Below are positions 1 to 5,930 of a DNA stretch of 6,787 bases, piece after piece. The position numbers and the translations under genes are program-made. Location: assembly GCA_003489085.1 (NCBI GenBank), contig DNJM01000202.1, forward strand, positions 1 through 6,787, given 5' to 3'. The stretch comes from Lachnospiraceae bacterium. GTDB lineage: Bacteria; Bacillota; Clostridia; Lachnospirales; Lachnospiraceae. Numbering within the stretch: position 1 is the stretch's first letter; every line of letters starts with the position of its first letter. A model generated the notes under the pieces. It ran no database searches, was not told the origin of the DNA, and worked only from the letters and a program-made list of their open reading frames with translations.

Positions 1-1296
1 TATATTCTGGATGAACCGAGTATCGGACTGCATCAGAGGGATAACGATAAGCTGCTGAATACTCTGAAACATCTGCGGGATCTGGGGAATAGCCTGATTG
101 TGGTAGAGCATGATGAAGATACCATGCGGGCAGCAGATTTTATTGTAGATGTCGGGCCGGGAGCCGGTGAACATGGCGGAGAGATTGTAGCTACCGGTAC
201 AGCTGAGGAAATCATGCAGAATCCTGCTTCTATTACAGGGGATTATCTAAGCGGAAGAAAGCGGATTCCGATTCCGGAGGTACGCAGACAGCCAAGCGGT
301 TTTCTGAAAGTAATCGGTGCGATGGAAAATAATCTGAAAAATATTGATGTGGAATTTCCGCTGGGCGTCATGACATGTGTAACCGGCGTATCCGGTTCCG
401 GAAAGAGCTCTCTGGTGAATGAGATTCTGTACAAACGGCTGGCAAGAGATCTGAATCGTGCCAGAGTGGTTCCGGGAAAGCATAGGACAGTAGAAGGTCT
501 GGATCAGGTAGACAAAGTCATTGCAATCGATCAGTCTCCCATTGGGCGGACACCGCGATCCAATCCGGCTACCTATACGGGAGTGTTTGATCTGATCCGG
601 GATCTATTTGCGGCAACAGCAGATGCAAAAGCGAGAGGATATAAAAAGGGACGTTTCAGCTTCAATGTAAAAGGCGGCCGCTGTGAGGCCTGCAGCGGTG
701 ATGGTATTCTGAAGATCGAGATGCATTTTCTTCCGGATGTATATGTTCCATGTGAGGTGTGCGGAGGAAAACGGTATAATCGGGAGACACTGGAAGTAAA
801 GTATAAAGGAAAAAGTATCTATGACGTACTGAATATGACGGTGGAAGAAGCCCTTACTTTCTTTGAAAATGTGCCAAGTATCCGTCGGAAAATAGAAACC
901 TTGTATGATGTAGGACTTTCTTATATCCGCCTGGGACAGCCGTCAACCGAATTGTCCGGAGGAGAGGCACAGCGAATTAAGCTGGCAACGGAACTGAGTA
1001 AACGCAGTACAGGAAAAACAGTATATATTCTGGATGAACCGACCACGGGACTTCATTTTGCAGATGTGCATAAATTGACGGAAATACTGCGCAGATTTGC
1101 AGAAGACGGGAATACCGTCATTGTAATTGAGCATAATCTGGATGTGATTAAAACGGCAGATTATATCATAGATATGGGACCTGAAGGAGGAGACAGAGGC
1201 GGTACAGTAATCGCACAGGGAACTCCGGAGGAAGTGGCAAAGAGTCCGGTTTCCTATACCGGACGGTATATAGATGCAATTCTTAAGAAAAAGTAA
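1..1296 (+). CDS. uvrA: UvrABC system protein A, C-terminal part (5' truncated by window)
   Basis: UvrA is the dimeric ABC-type ATPase that finds bulky DNA lesions, loads UvrB and starts nucleotide excision repair in the cytoplasm. The window holds the last 431 codons in frame 1; the full protein is usually about 940 residues, so roughly the first half lies upstream. Numbering from base 1, the first ATPase domain ends with its Walker B (ILDEPSIGLHQRDN, D4/E5) and H-loop His37. The second domain has Walker A GVSGSGKS (residues 129-136), a zinc module CEAC-x19-CEVC (Cys228, 231, 251, 254), the ABC signature LSGGEAQR (318-325), Walker B ILDEPTTGLH (Asp345/Glu346) and H-loop His378. All catalytic residues are intact and the reading frame is open to TAA. 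The ATG at 100 is internal, not a start. Identification is very secure; only the truncation limits it. Confidence 0.98.
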   Translation, partial: YILDEPSIGLHQRDNDKLLNTLKHLRDLGNSLIVVEHDEDTMRAADFIVDVGPGAGEHGGEIVATGTAEEIMQNPASITGDYLSGRKRIPIPEVRRQPSGFLKVIGAMENNLKNIDVEFPLGVMTCVTGVSGSGKSSLVNEILYKRLARDLNRARVVPGKHRTVEGLDQVDKVIAIDQSPIGRTPRSNPATYTGVFDLIRDLFAATADAKARGYKKGRFSFNVKGGRCEACSGDGILKIEMHFLPDVYVPCEVCGGKRYNRETLEVKYKGKSIYDVLNMTVEEALTFFENVPSIRRKIETLYDVGLSYIRLGQPSTELSGGEAQRIKLATELSKRSTGKTVYILDEPTTGLHFADVHKLTEILRRFAEDGNTVIVIEHNLDVIKTADYIIDMGPEGGDRGGTVIAQGTPEEVAKSPVSYTGRYIDAILKKK

Positions 1297-1312
1297 AAGA
1301 TAAAAAAGGGGG

Positions 1313-1341
1313 TTTCCAATTCTCTGGAATTTGATTATAAT
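1313..1341 (+). promoter_or_regulatory. Putative SigA-type promoter of the mreB-like gene
   Basis: A perfect -10 hexamer TATAAT (1336-1341) lies 17 bases after a 4/6 match to the -35 box, TTTCCA (1313-1318). Transcription would start near 1348, giving a leader of about 88 bases before the ATG at 1436. The -35 box overlaps a small dyad, TTCCA-N6-TGGAA (1314-1329), which could be an operator half-site pair or a chance match. The position just after the uvrA stop fits a separate transcription unit for the downstream gene. Basis: consensus match only. Confidence 0.65.
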
Positions 1342-1370
1342 GATACGTGCATCATGAAAAAACTTTTACA

Positions 1371-1414
1371 CCCGATAAGTCCGGCCAGGATAAGCCGGTG
1401 CATTTCAGCACGGG
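1371..1414 (+). promoter_or_regulatory. GC-rich structured leader of mreB, possibly with alternative hairpins
   Basis: Two hairpins share the same bases. Fold A pairs CCGGC (1381-1385) with GCCGG (1394-1398) and may be closed by CCCG (1371-1374) with CGGG (1411-1414). Fold B pairs CC-GTGC (1395-1401) with GCAC-GG (1408-1414) around an ATTTCA loop, with one G-G mismatch. They are mutually exclusive and end next to the ribosome binding site. No known riboswitch class was recognised. The pairings are seen by eye; regulation is an inference. Confidence 0.3.
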
Positions 1415-1425
1415 GAGGAAAGGAG
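1414..1425 (+). promoter_or_regulatory. Ribosome binding site of the mreB-like gene (start-deciding)
   Basis: A double purine-rich site, GGAGG (1414-1418) followed by AAAGGAG (1419-1425), precedes three ATGs at 1428, 1432 and 1436, one in each frame. Only the ATG at 1436 opens the MreB reading frame, 10 bases after AAAGGAG. The ATGs at 1428 and 1432 lead to stops after 5 and 8 codons. Confidence 0.75.
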
Positions 1426-1435
1426 TAATGGATGT

Positions 1436-2425
1436 ATGCCAGTAGATATCGGAATTGATTTGGGAACTGCAAGTGTTCTTGTATATGTGAAAGGAAAAGG
1501 GGTTGTTTTAAAGGAGCCGTCCGTAGTTGCTTTTGATCGGGACAGCAATACGATTAAGGCGATCGGCGAAGAAGCAAGGATGATGCTTGGAAGAACACCC
1601 GGTAATATTATTGCGGTAAGACCACTCAGGCAGGGAGTCATTTCGGATTATACTGTAACAGAGAAAATGATTAAATACTTTGTACAGAAGTCACTGGGGA
1701 AAAAGACCTTTAAAAAGCCGCGGATCAGCGTTTGTGTACCGAGTGGGGTAACAGAGGTGGAGAAAAAGGCTGTAGAGGAGTCTGCTTATGCAGCCGGTGC
1801 CAGAGAAGTACTTTTGATAGAGGAGCCGGTTGCTGCAGCGATTGGAGCAGGAATTGATATTTCGAAGCCATGTGGGAATATGATTGTGGATATTGGAGGC
1901 GGCACTTCGGACATTGCTGTGATTTCTCTGGGCGGAACTGTGGTGAATACCTCCTTGAAGCTGGCAGGCGATGATTTTGATGAGGCGATTGTCCGATATA
2001 TGAAGAAAATGCACAATCTGCTGATCGGTGAGCGGACGGCCGAGGATATTAAGATCAGAGTCGGAAGAGTTTATCCGCAGACAGAAGATGAGATAATTGA
2101 AGTGCGCGGAAGAGATCTGATGACCGGGCTGCCGAAAACAGTGGAAGTCAGAGCTTCCGAAACAGAGGAAGCGCTCCGGGAAGCAGCCTCTCAGATTGTA
2201 GAAGCAGTAATCGGTATTCTGGAAAGAACGCCTCCGGAGCTTTCGGCAGATATTCTGGAGAGAGGTATCGTACTGACCGGAGGCGGCTCTATGCTCCGGG
2301 GACTGGAAGCATTAATAGAAGAAAAGACGGGTATCCATACCATGACAGCAGAGGATCCGATGAAAGCGGTTGCTATCGGAACCGGACAGTTTGTAGAATT
2401 TATGGGTGGACGGAAAACGACATAA
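1436..2425 (+). CDS. mreB: MreB/Mbl-family rod shape-determining actin homologue
   Basis: MreB-family proteins are bacterial actins that bind ATP, polymerise into filaments under the cytoplasmic membrane and guide the Rod/elongasome peptidoglycan machinery. The protein has 329 residues, the normal family length (about 330-340). It begins directly with the phosphate-1 motif DIGIDLGTAS (4-13), followed by VKGKGVVLKEPSVVA and the conserved GRTPGNI segment. Phosphate-2 is DIGGGTSD (152-159), LLIGERTAEDIK is the typical MreB subdomain IIA sequence, ERTPPELSADI is intact, and the adenosine motif is VLTGGGS (279-285). The start at 1436 is fixed by the motif beginning at residue 4. It is not followed by mreC or mreD; recD2 comes next, so this may be a stand-alone Mbl/MreB paralogue. 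Assignment to MreB versus Mbl cannot be settled by eye. It is probably transcribed from the promoter at 1313-1341 and may end at the hairpin at 2431-2468. Confidence 0.95.
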   Translation: MPVDIGIDLGTASVLVYVKGKGVVLKEPSVVAFDRDSNTIKAIGEEARMMLGRTPGNIIAVRPLRQGVISDYTVTEKMIKYFVQKSLGKKTFKKPRISVCVPSGVTEVEKKAVEESAYAAGAREVLLIEEPVAAAIGAGIDISKPCGNMIVDIGGGTSDIAVISLGGTVVNTSLKLAGDDFDEAIVRYMKKMHNLLIGERTAEDIKIRVGRVYPQTEDEIIEVRGRDLMTGLPKTVEVRASETEEALREAASQIVEAVIGILERTPPELSADILERGIVLTGGGSMLRGLEALIEEKTGIHTMTAEDPMKAVAIGTGQFVEFMGGRKTT

Positions 2426-2430
2426 TTTCA

Positions 2431-2468
2431 GAACCGGGGGAATGCAGAAGTGTGTTTTTCCGGTTTTT
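2431..2468 (+). terminator. Terminator- or attenuator-like hairpin between mreB and recD2
   Basis: AACCGGGGGAA (2432-2442) pairs with TTTTTCCGGTT (2455-2465), giving an 11-base stem that includes three G-U pairs in RNA, around a 12-base loop. One more G-U pair (2431/2466) is possible. The descending arm runs into TTTTT (2464-2468), a short U-tract partly inside the stem. This would separate mreB from recD2 or attenuate read-through. The imperfect U-tract (followed by CC) makes strength uncertain. No clear promoter is seen between the hairpin and recD2. Confidence 0.5.
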
Positions 2469-2481
2469 CCGATTGTGGGTT

Positions 2482-2487
2482 AGGAGG
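2482..2487 (+). promoter_or_regulatory. Ribosome binding site of recD2
   Basis: A perfect AGGAGG lies 5 bases before the ATG at 2493. It fixes the recD2 start and indicates independent translation from the upstream gene. Confidence 0.85.
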
Positions 2488-2492
2488 AAACG

Positions 2493-4733
2493 ATGGAGGT
2501 CGTAAAGGGATATGTGGAACATATCGTGTTCCGGAACGAAGAGAATGGCTATACGGTTCTGAATCTGACAAATGAAGATGGAGAGCTGACTTGCGTAGGA
2601 GTGTTTCATTATATCAGTGAAGGAGAGCTGGTAGAGGTTACGGGTGAATATACGACACATGCGGTATATGGTTCCCAGCTCCAGGTGACCTCTTATGAGA
2701 TCAAAGAGCCGGAAGATCTGCTGTCGATTGAGCGTTATCTGGGTTCGGGTGCGATTAAGGGGCTGGGGGCAGCATTAGCGGCCAGAATTGTAAGAAAGTT
2801 TAAGGAAGATACCTTTCGGATTATAGAAGAGGAGCCGGAGCGGCTGGCAGAAGTGAAAGGAATCAGTGAACGAAAGGCCAGAGAGATTGCGGAACAGGTA
2901 GAAAGCAAAAGGGACATGCGCAAAGCCATGATTTATCTGCAGAAGTATGGTATTTCGCTGGCACTTGCTGCTAAGATTTATCAATACTATGGACAGAATA
3001 TCTATCGGGTACTGGAAGAAAATCCATATCAGCTGGCGGATCATATACAGGGCATTGGATTTAAGACTGCAGATGAGATTGCATCCCGGATTGGTATTCA
3101 TACGGATTCCGATTATCGCATTCGAAGCGGTATCTTTTATACTCTGCTCCAGAGCGTAGGAGAGGGCCATGTTTATCTGCCCGAAGAGGTTCTGCTCAGG
3201 CGGGCCAGCGAGCTGCTGGAGGTAGGAATCACAGATATTGAGTCTTATCTGATGGACCTGTCTATGGAGCGGAAAATTGTTTTGAAACGTGCAAAAAGAG
3301 ATGACGAGACGGAAGAAGATGAGGTGCGGGTTTACGGTGCATCTTATTACTATATGGAACTGAATACAGCCCGAATGCTGCATGATCTGAATGTGGATAT
3401 GGAGGTTATGGATGCAGTCATAGAGCATCGTTTGACACAAGTGGAGCAAAATGCCAGTCTGATATTGGAGGACAGGCAGCGGCAGGCTGTGATTGAGGCA
3501 GTGCGCCATGGTGTACTGGTACTGACAGGTGGGCCGGGAACCGGAAAAACGACAACTATTAACGCTATGATCCGATATTTTGACAGTGAAGGGCTGAATA
3601 TTTTTCTGGCAGCACCGACTGGCCGTGCGGCTAAACGAATGACAGAAACCACCGGCTATGAAGCACAGACAATACACCGCCTTCTGGAGGTTTGCGGAAA
3701 TCCGGAAGAAGAAGGCAGTGAGAGCGGATTCTCCAGAAATGAAGAGAACCCGCTGGATGCAGATGTCATTATTATTGATGAAATGTCTATGGTGGATCTG
3801 CCACTGATGCATGCCCTTTTAAAGGCGGTTACAGTTGGAACACGGCTGATCCTGGTAGGGGATCGAAACCAGCTGCCCTCTGTCGGTCCGGGAAGCATTT
3901 TAAAAGATATTATTGAATCCGGCTGCTTTCCGGTTGTGGAACTGACACGAATTTTTCGGCAGGCAAGTGAAAGTGATATCGTCATGAATGCGCATAAGAT
4001 CAACCGTGGAATTCCGCTTGTACTGGACAATAAAAGCAAGGATTTCTTTTTCCTGAAGCGGCAGGATGCCAATACGATCATTGCTGTTGTAATAGCGCTG
4101 ATTCAGAAGAAACTGCCGAAATACGTAGAAGCATCCCCCTATGAGATTCAGGTTATGGCTCCGATGAAGAAAGGCCTTCTGGGAGTAGAGCGCCTGAATG
4201 GCATTCTGCAGCAGTATTTAAATCCACCTGATCCCAAGAAAGTGGAAAAAGAATACGGAGATAAGCTCTTTCGGGTTGGGGATAAGGTTATGCAGATCAA
4301 AAATAACTATCAGTTGGAGTGGGAGATTACTACCCGATATGGTCTGACTGTGGATAAAGGGCTGGGTGTGTTTAATGGAGATATTGGCATTGTTGCAGAA
4401 ATCAATCCATATGCGGAAACATTGACAGTGGAGTATGATGAAAAACGAAAGGTAATATATTCCTTTAAACAATTGGATGAACTGGAACTGGCATATGCCA
4501 TAACGATACATAAAGCGCAGGGAAGTGAGTACCCTGCGGTTGTAATACCGCTTCTGCCGGGACCGAGGCAGCTGTATCATCGGAATCTGCTCTATACGGC
4601 AGTAACCCGGGCGAAAAAATGTGTTACACTGGTCGGAAGTGATGAGACTTTACAAAATATGATACAAAATGCAAGAGAACAGGATCGTTTTACTTCTCTT
4701 TCGGACTGTATCAGGGAGATTTACAGCGTCTGA
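2493..4733 (+). CDS. recD2: RecD2-type ATP-dependent DNA helicase (SF1B, RecBC-independent)
   Basis: RecD2 (YrrC in Bacillus) is a 5'-3' superfamily 1B helicase that works without RecBC and is linked to replication fork maintenance, mismatch repair and damage tolerance. The protein has 746 residues, the usual length. The N-terminus (about 1-70) is an OB-like domain (VKGYVEHIVFRNEENGYTVL). Residues about 82-200 carry helix-hairpin-helix repeats (GSGAIKGLG, VKGISERKA, GIGFKTADEIA). The motor follows: Walker A GGPGTGKT (346-353, Lys352), motif Ia APTGRAAKRM with QTIHRLL, motif II IIIDEMSMVD (Asp429/Glu430), motif III GDRNQLPSVGPGS (from 456), motif IV LTRIFRQA, an SH3-like insert starting near FRVGDKVMQIKNN, motif V HKAQGSEY (673-680) and motif VI YTAVTRAK with Arg706. 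No recB or recC is present nearby, as expected. The long N-terminal HhH region distinguishes it from the RecD subunit of RecBCD. All motor residues look intact. Confidence 0.97.
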   Translation: MEVVKGYVEHIVFRNEENGYTVLNLTNEDGELTCVGVFHYISEGELVEVTGEYTTHAVYGSQLQVTSYEIKEPEDLLSIERYLGSGAIKGLGAALAARIVRKFKEDTFRIIEEEPERLAEVKGISERKAREIAEQVESKRDMRKAMIYLQKYGISLALAAKIYQYYGQNIYRVLEENPYQLADHIQGIGFKTADEIASRIGIHTDSDYRIRSGIFYTLLQSVGEGHVYLPEEVLLRRASELLEVGITDIESYLMDLSMERKIVLKRAKRDDETEEDEVRVYGASYYYMELNTARMLHDLNVDMEVMDAVIEHRLTQVEQNASLILEDRQRQAVIEAVRHGVLVLTGGPGTGKTTTINAMIRYFDSEGLNIFLAAPTGRAAKRMTETTGYEAQTIHRLLEVCGNPEEEGSESGFSRNEENPLDADVIIIDEMSMVDLPLMHALLKAVTVGTRLILVGDRNQLPSVGPGSILKDIIESGCFPVVELTRIFRQASESDIVMNAHKINRGIPLVLDNKSKDFFFLKRQDANTIIAVVIALIQKKLPKYVEASPYEIQVMAPMKKGLLGVERLNGILQQYLNPPDPKKVEKEYGDKLFRVGDKVMQIKNNYQLEWEITTRYGLTVDKGLGVFNGDIGIVAEINPYAETLTVEYDEKRKVIYSFKQLDELELAYAITIHKAQGSEYPAVVIPLLPGPRQLYHRNLLYTAVTRAKKCVTLVGSDETLQNMIQNAREQDRFTSLSDCIREIYSV

Positions 4734-4741
4734 ATAGAAAG

Positions 4742-5473
4742 ATGCAGAAAAGAATAATCAATTTGATAAAAAAAGGGTTACAGAAGCTGGGAGAGGTTCT
4801 GTATCCATACCGATGCCCATTTTGCGGGAAGATGATTCCGGAAGGAATCTGTGACAGCTGCCGGAATATACTGGAAGAGGTTTCAGAGCCCTGCTGCAGA
4901 AAGTGCGGTAAACCCATTCGGAATGAACAGAAGGAATACTGTACTGACTGTGAAAAAAGGAAACCACCGTTTGAGGAGGGCAGAAGTGTCTGGCTGCACA
5001 AGGAACCGGTCAACCAGGCTATTTATCGCTTCAAATACCAGAATCAAAGATATTATGGGAATCTGTTTGCAGACTGTCTTTTTGAAAAATTTTCCGGAGA
5101 ATTGAAACGATGGCAGATTGAGGCTATTGTACCTGTCCCGCTACATTGGAAAAAGCAGCGCAGGCGCGGCTATAATCAGGCAGAAATTCTCGGAGCCCGG
5201 TTAAGCAGGCTTTCCGGCATTCCGCTTCGACTGGATCTGGTATTCCGAACGGGGTATACAATACCACTAAAGCAGCTGAATCCTACAGAACGCAGAAAGA
5301 TGCTGCAGAATGCATTTTATGTATCGGAGGAGGCTGCGCGTTGTCGAAATGTGCTTCTAATTGATGATATTTATACAAGCGGCGCAACAATTGGTACAAT
5401 TGCAAGAAAAATGAAGCAAAAAGGGGTCTCAAAAGTGTATTTTTTCACTATAAGTATTGGACAAGGTTTCTGA
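4742..5473 (+). CDS. comF: ComF family protein (zinc-ribbon plus phosphoribosyltransferase-like domain)
   Basis: ComF-family proteins (ComFC/GntX) are cytoplasmic proteins needed for, or linked to, handling of imported single-stranded DNA during transformation; the exact chemistry is unsettled. The protein has 243 residues, typical of the family. An N-terminal zinc region has Cys25, Cys28, Cys37, Cys40 and a second set Cys52, Cys55, Cys67, Cys70. The C-terminal type I phosphoribosyltransferase-like fold contains IVPVPLHWKKQRRRGYNQAE and the PRPP-binding loop VLLIDDIYTSGAT (Asp208-Asp209 to Thr216). The start lies 8 bases after the recD2 TGA and has no good Shine-Dalgarno within reach (nearest GGGAG is 23 bases upstream), so translation probably depends on coupling to recD2. 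No other competence gene, such as comFA, is visible here. It may be a housekeeping or recombination protein instead of proof that the cell is competent. Confidence 0.95.
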   Translation: MQKRIINLIKKGLQKLGEVLYPYRCPFCGKMIPEGICDSCRNILEEVSEPCCRKCGKPIRNEQKEYCTDCEKRKPPFEEGRSVWLHKEPVNQAIYRFKYQNQRYYGNLFADCLFEKFSGELKRWQIEAIVPVPLHWKKQRRRGYNQAEILGARLSRLSGIPLRLDLVFRTGYTIPLKQLNPTERRKMLQNAFYVSEEAARCRNVLLIDDIYTSGATIGTIARKMKQKGVSKVYFFTISIGQGF

Positions 5474-5487
5474 TTATATGCTATACT
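5458..5487 (+). promoter_or_regulatory. Putative extended -10 SigA promoter for the two membrane genes
   Basis: TGGACA (5458-5463, 5/6 of the -35 consensus) is 18 bases from TATACT (5482-5487, 5/6 of the -10 consensus), which is preceded by the extended element TG at 5479-5480. The -35 box lies inside the last codons of comF. Transcription would begin near 5494, about 40 bases before the ATG at 5535. It is among the better promoter matches seen in the window, but it rests on consensus alone. Confidence 0.6.
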
Positions 5488-5523
5488 TAAAAGAGCGTAT
5501 ATATAAGAGGAAATTTGAATACA

Positions 5524-5529
5524 GAGGTG
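5524..5529 (+). promoter_or_regulatory. Ribosome binding site deciding the start at 5535
   Basis: GAGGTG (5524-5529) sits within AGAGGTGA, complementary to the 16S rRNA end, 5 bases before the ATG at 5535. The reading frame stays open upstream to a TTG at 5457 inside comF and an ATG at 5478, but neither has a comparable site, so 5535 is chosen. Confidence 0.75.
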
Positions 5530-5534
5530 ACTTT

Positions 5535-5930
5535 ATGCTGAGTGAAGAACGCGTAAAACTAATGACAAAAATGGCCGCCTATGAAAAGAAGCAAGGGACG
5601 AAAGATTTTAAAATCAGTGCGTATTTCCGAAATGATTATGCCGGACTGAATGTAATAGGAACGCTGATCTGGGTGACAATAGGCTATATTGTGGTGATTG
5701 CGCTTGCCGGGGTGACGATGCTGGATGTACTGCTTGCAAATCTGAAGTTTCAGATGATTGTTGTGCTGGGAGGAGGCATCATTCTCGGATATGTTGTCAC
5801 ATTGATTATATATGGGATCATCAGCAGCGAAATTTATAAAAGAAGGCATGATGATGCACGGGAACGTGTAAAGCAGTACAGCCGTGAGCTGTCTGCATTG
5901 AAGAGACTGTATAAAAAGGAGAAAAGATAA
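5535..5930 (+). CDS. Small two-helix membrane protein with basic coiled-coil tail, function unknown
   Basis: I cannot assign this 131-residue protein to a characterised family. It has a charged N-terminal segment (1-38, with KISAYFRNDYAG), a membrane helix at about 39-61 (IGTLIWVTIGYIVVIALAGV), a short linker, a second helix at about 73-96 (QMIVVLGGGIILGYVVTLII) and a highly basic, helical C-terminal tail (97-131) with a heptad-like pattern (ARERVKQYSRELSALKRL). The positive-inside rule puts both ends in the cytoplasm. There is no signal peptide or cysteine. The TAA is immediately followed by the ATG of the next gene, so the two are almost certainly co-translated, and the products may form a complex. 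Expression is probably from the promoter at 5458-5487 and possibly from read-through of recD2-comF. Confidence 0.85.
   Translation: MLSEERVKLMTKMAAYEKKQGTKDFKISAYFRNDYAGLNVIGTLIWVTIGYIVVIALAGVTMLDVLLANLKFQMIVVLGGGIILGYVVTLIIYGIISSEIYKRRHDDARERVKQYSRELSALKRLYKKEKR
5916..5921 (+). promoter_or_regulatory. Ribosome binding site of the polytopic membrane gene
   Basis: AAGGAG (5916-5921), inside the last codons of the upstream gene, lies 9 bases before the ATG at 5931. It supports that start and shows tight coupling of the two genes. Confidence 0.75.

Noticed and set aside
100..1296. uvrA read as a complete 398-residue gene starting at ATG 100
   Set aside because: The frame is open to base 1 and encodes the Walker B and H-loop of the first UvrA ATPase domain upstream of that ATG, so the gene is cut by the window edge.
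1371..1425. A known riboswitch in the mreB leader
   Set aside because: No conserved core of a known class such as cyclic-di-GMP, SAM or preQ1 was recognised; only simple hairpins are visible.
1691..2014. Antisense open frame of 107 codons inside mreB
   Set aside because: It opposes the conserved MreB core and shows no domain; treated as a shadow.
2775..3812. Long antisense open frame of 345 codons on the - strand inside recD2
   Set aside because: It overlaps intact helicase motifs on the + strand, its product is rich in Cys, His and Ile without any recognisable domain, and it is a shadow of the purine-rich codon use of recD2.
3656..4081. Antisense open frame of 141 codons inside recD2
   Set aside because: Low-complexity Ser/Leu/Phe-rich product in the shadow of the RecD2 motor motifs, with no supporting context.
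4658..4663. TATGAT as a -10 box for an internal promoter ahead of comF
   Set aside because: No acceptable -35 hexamer at a normal distance; the surrounding AT-rich sequence is coding.
5457..5534. 26-residue N-terminal extension of the small membrane protein, starting at a TTG inside comF
   Set aside because: The TTG at 5457 and the ATG at 5478 lack a ribosome binding site and lie upstream of the predicted transcription start, while the ATG at 5535 has a good site.
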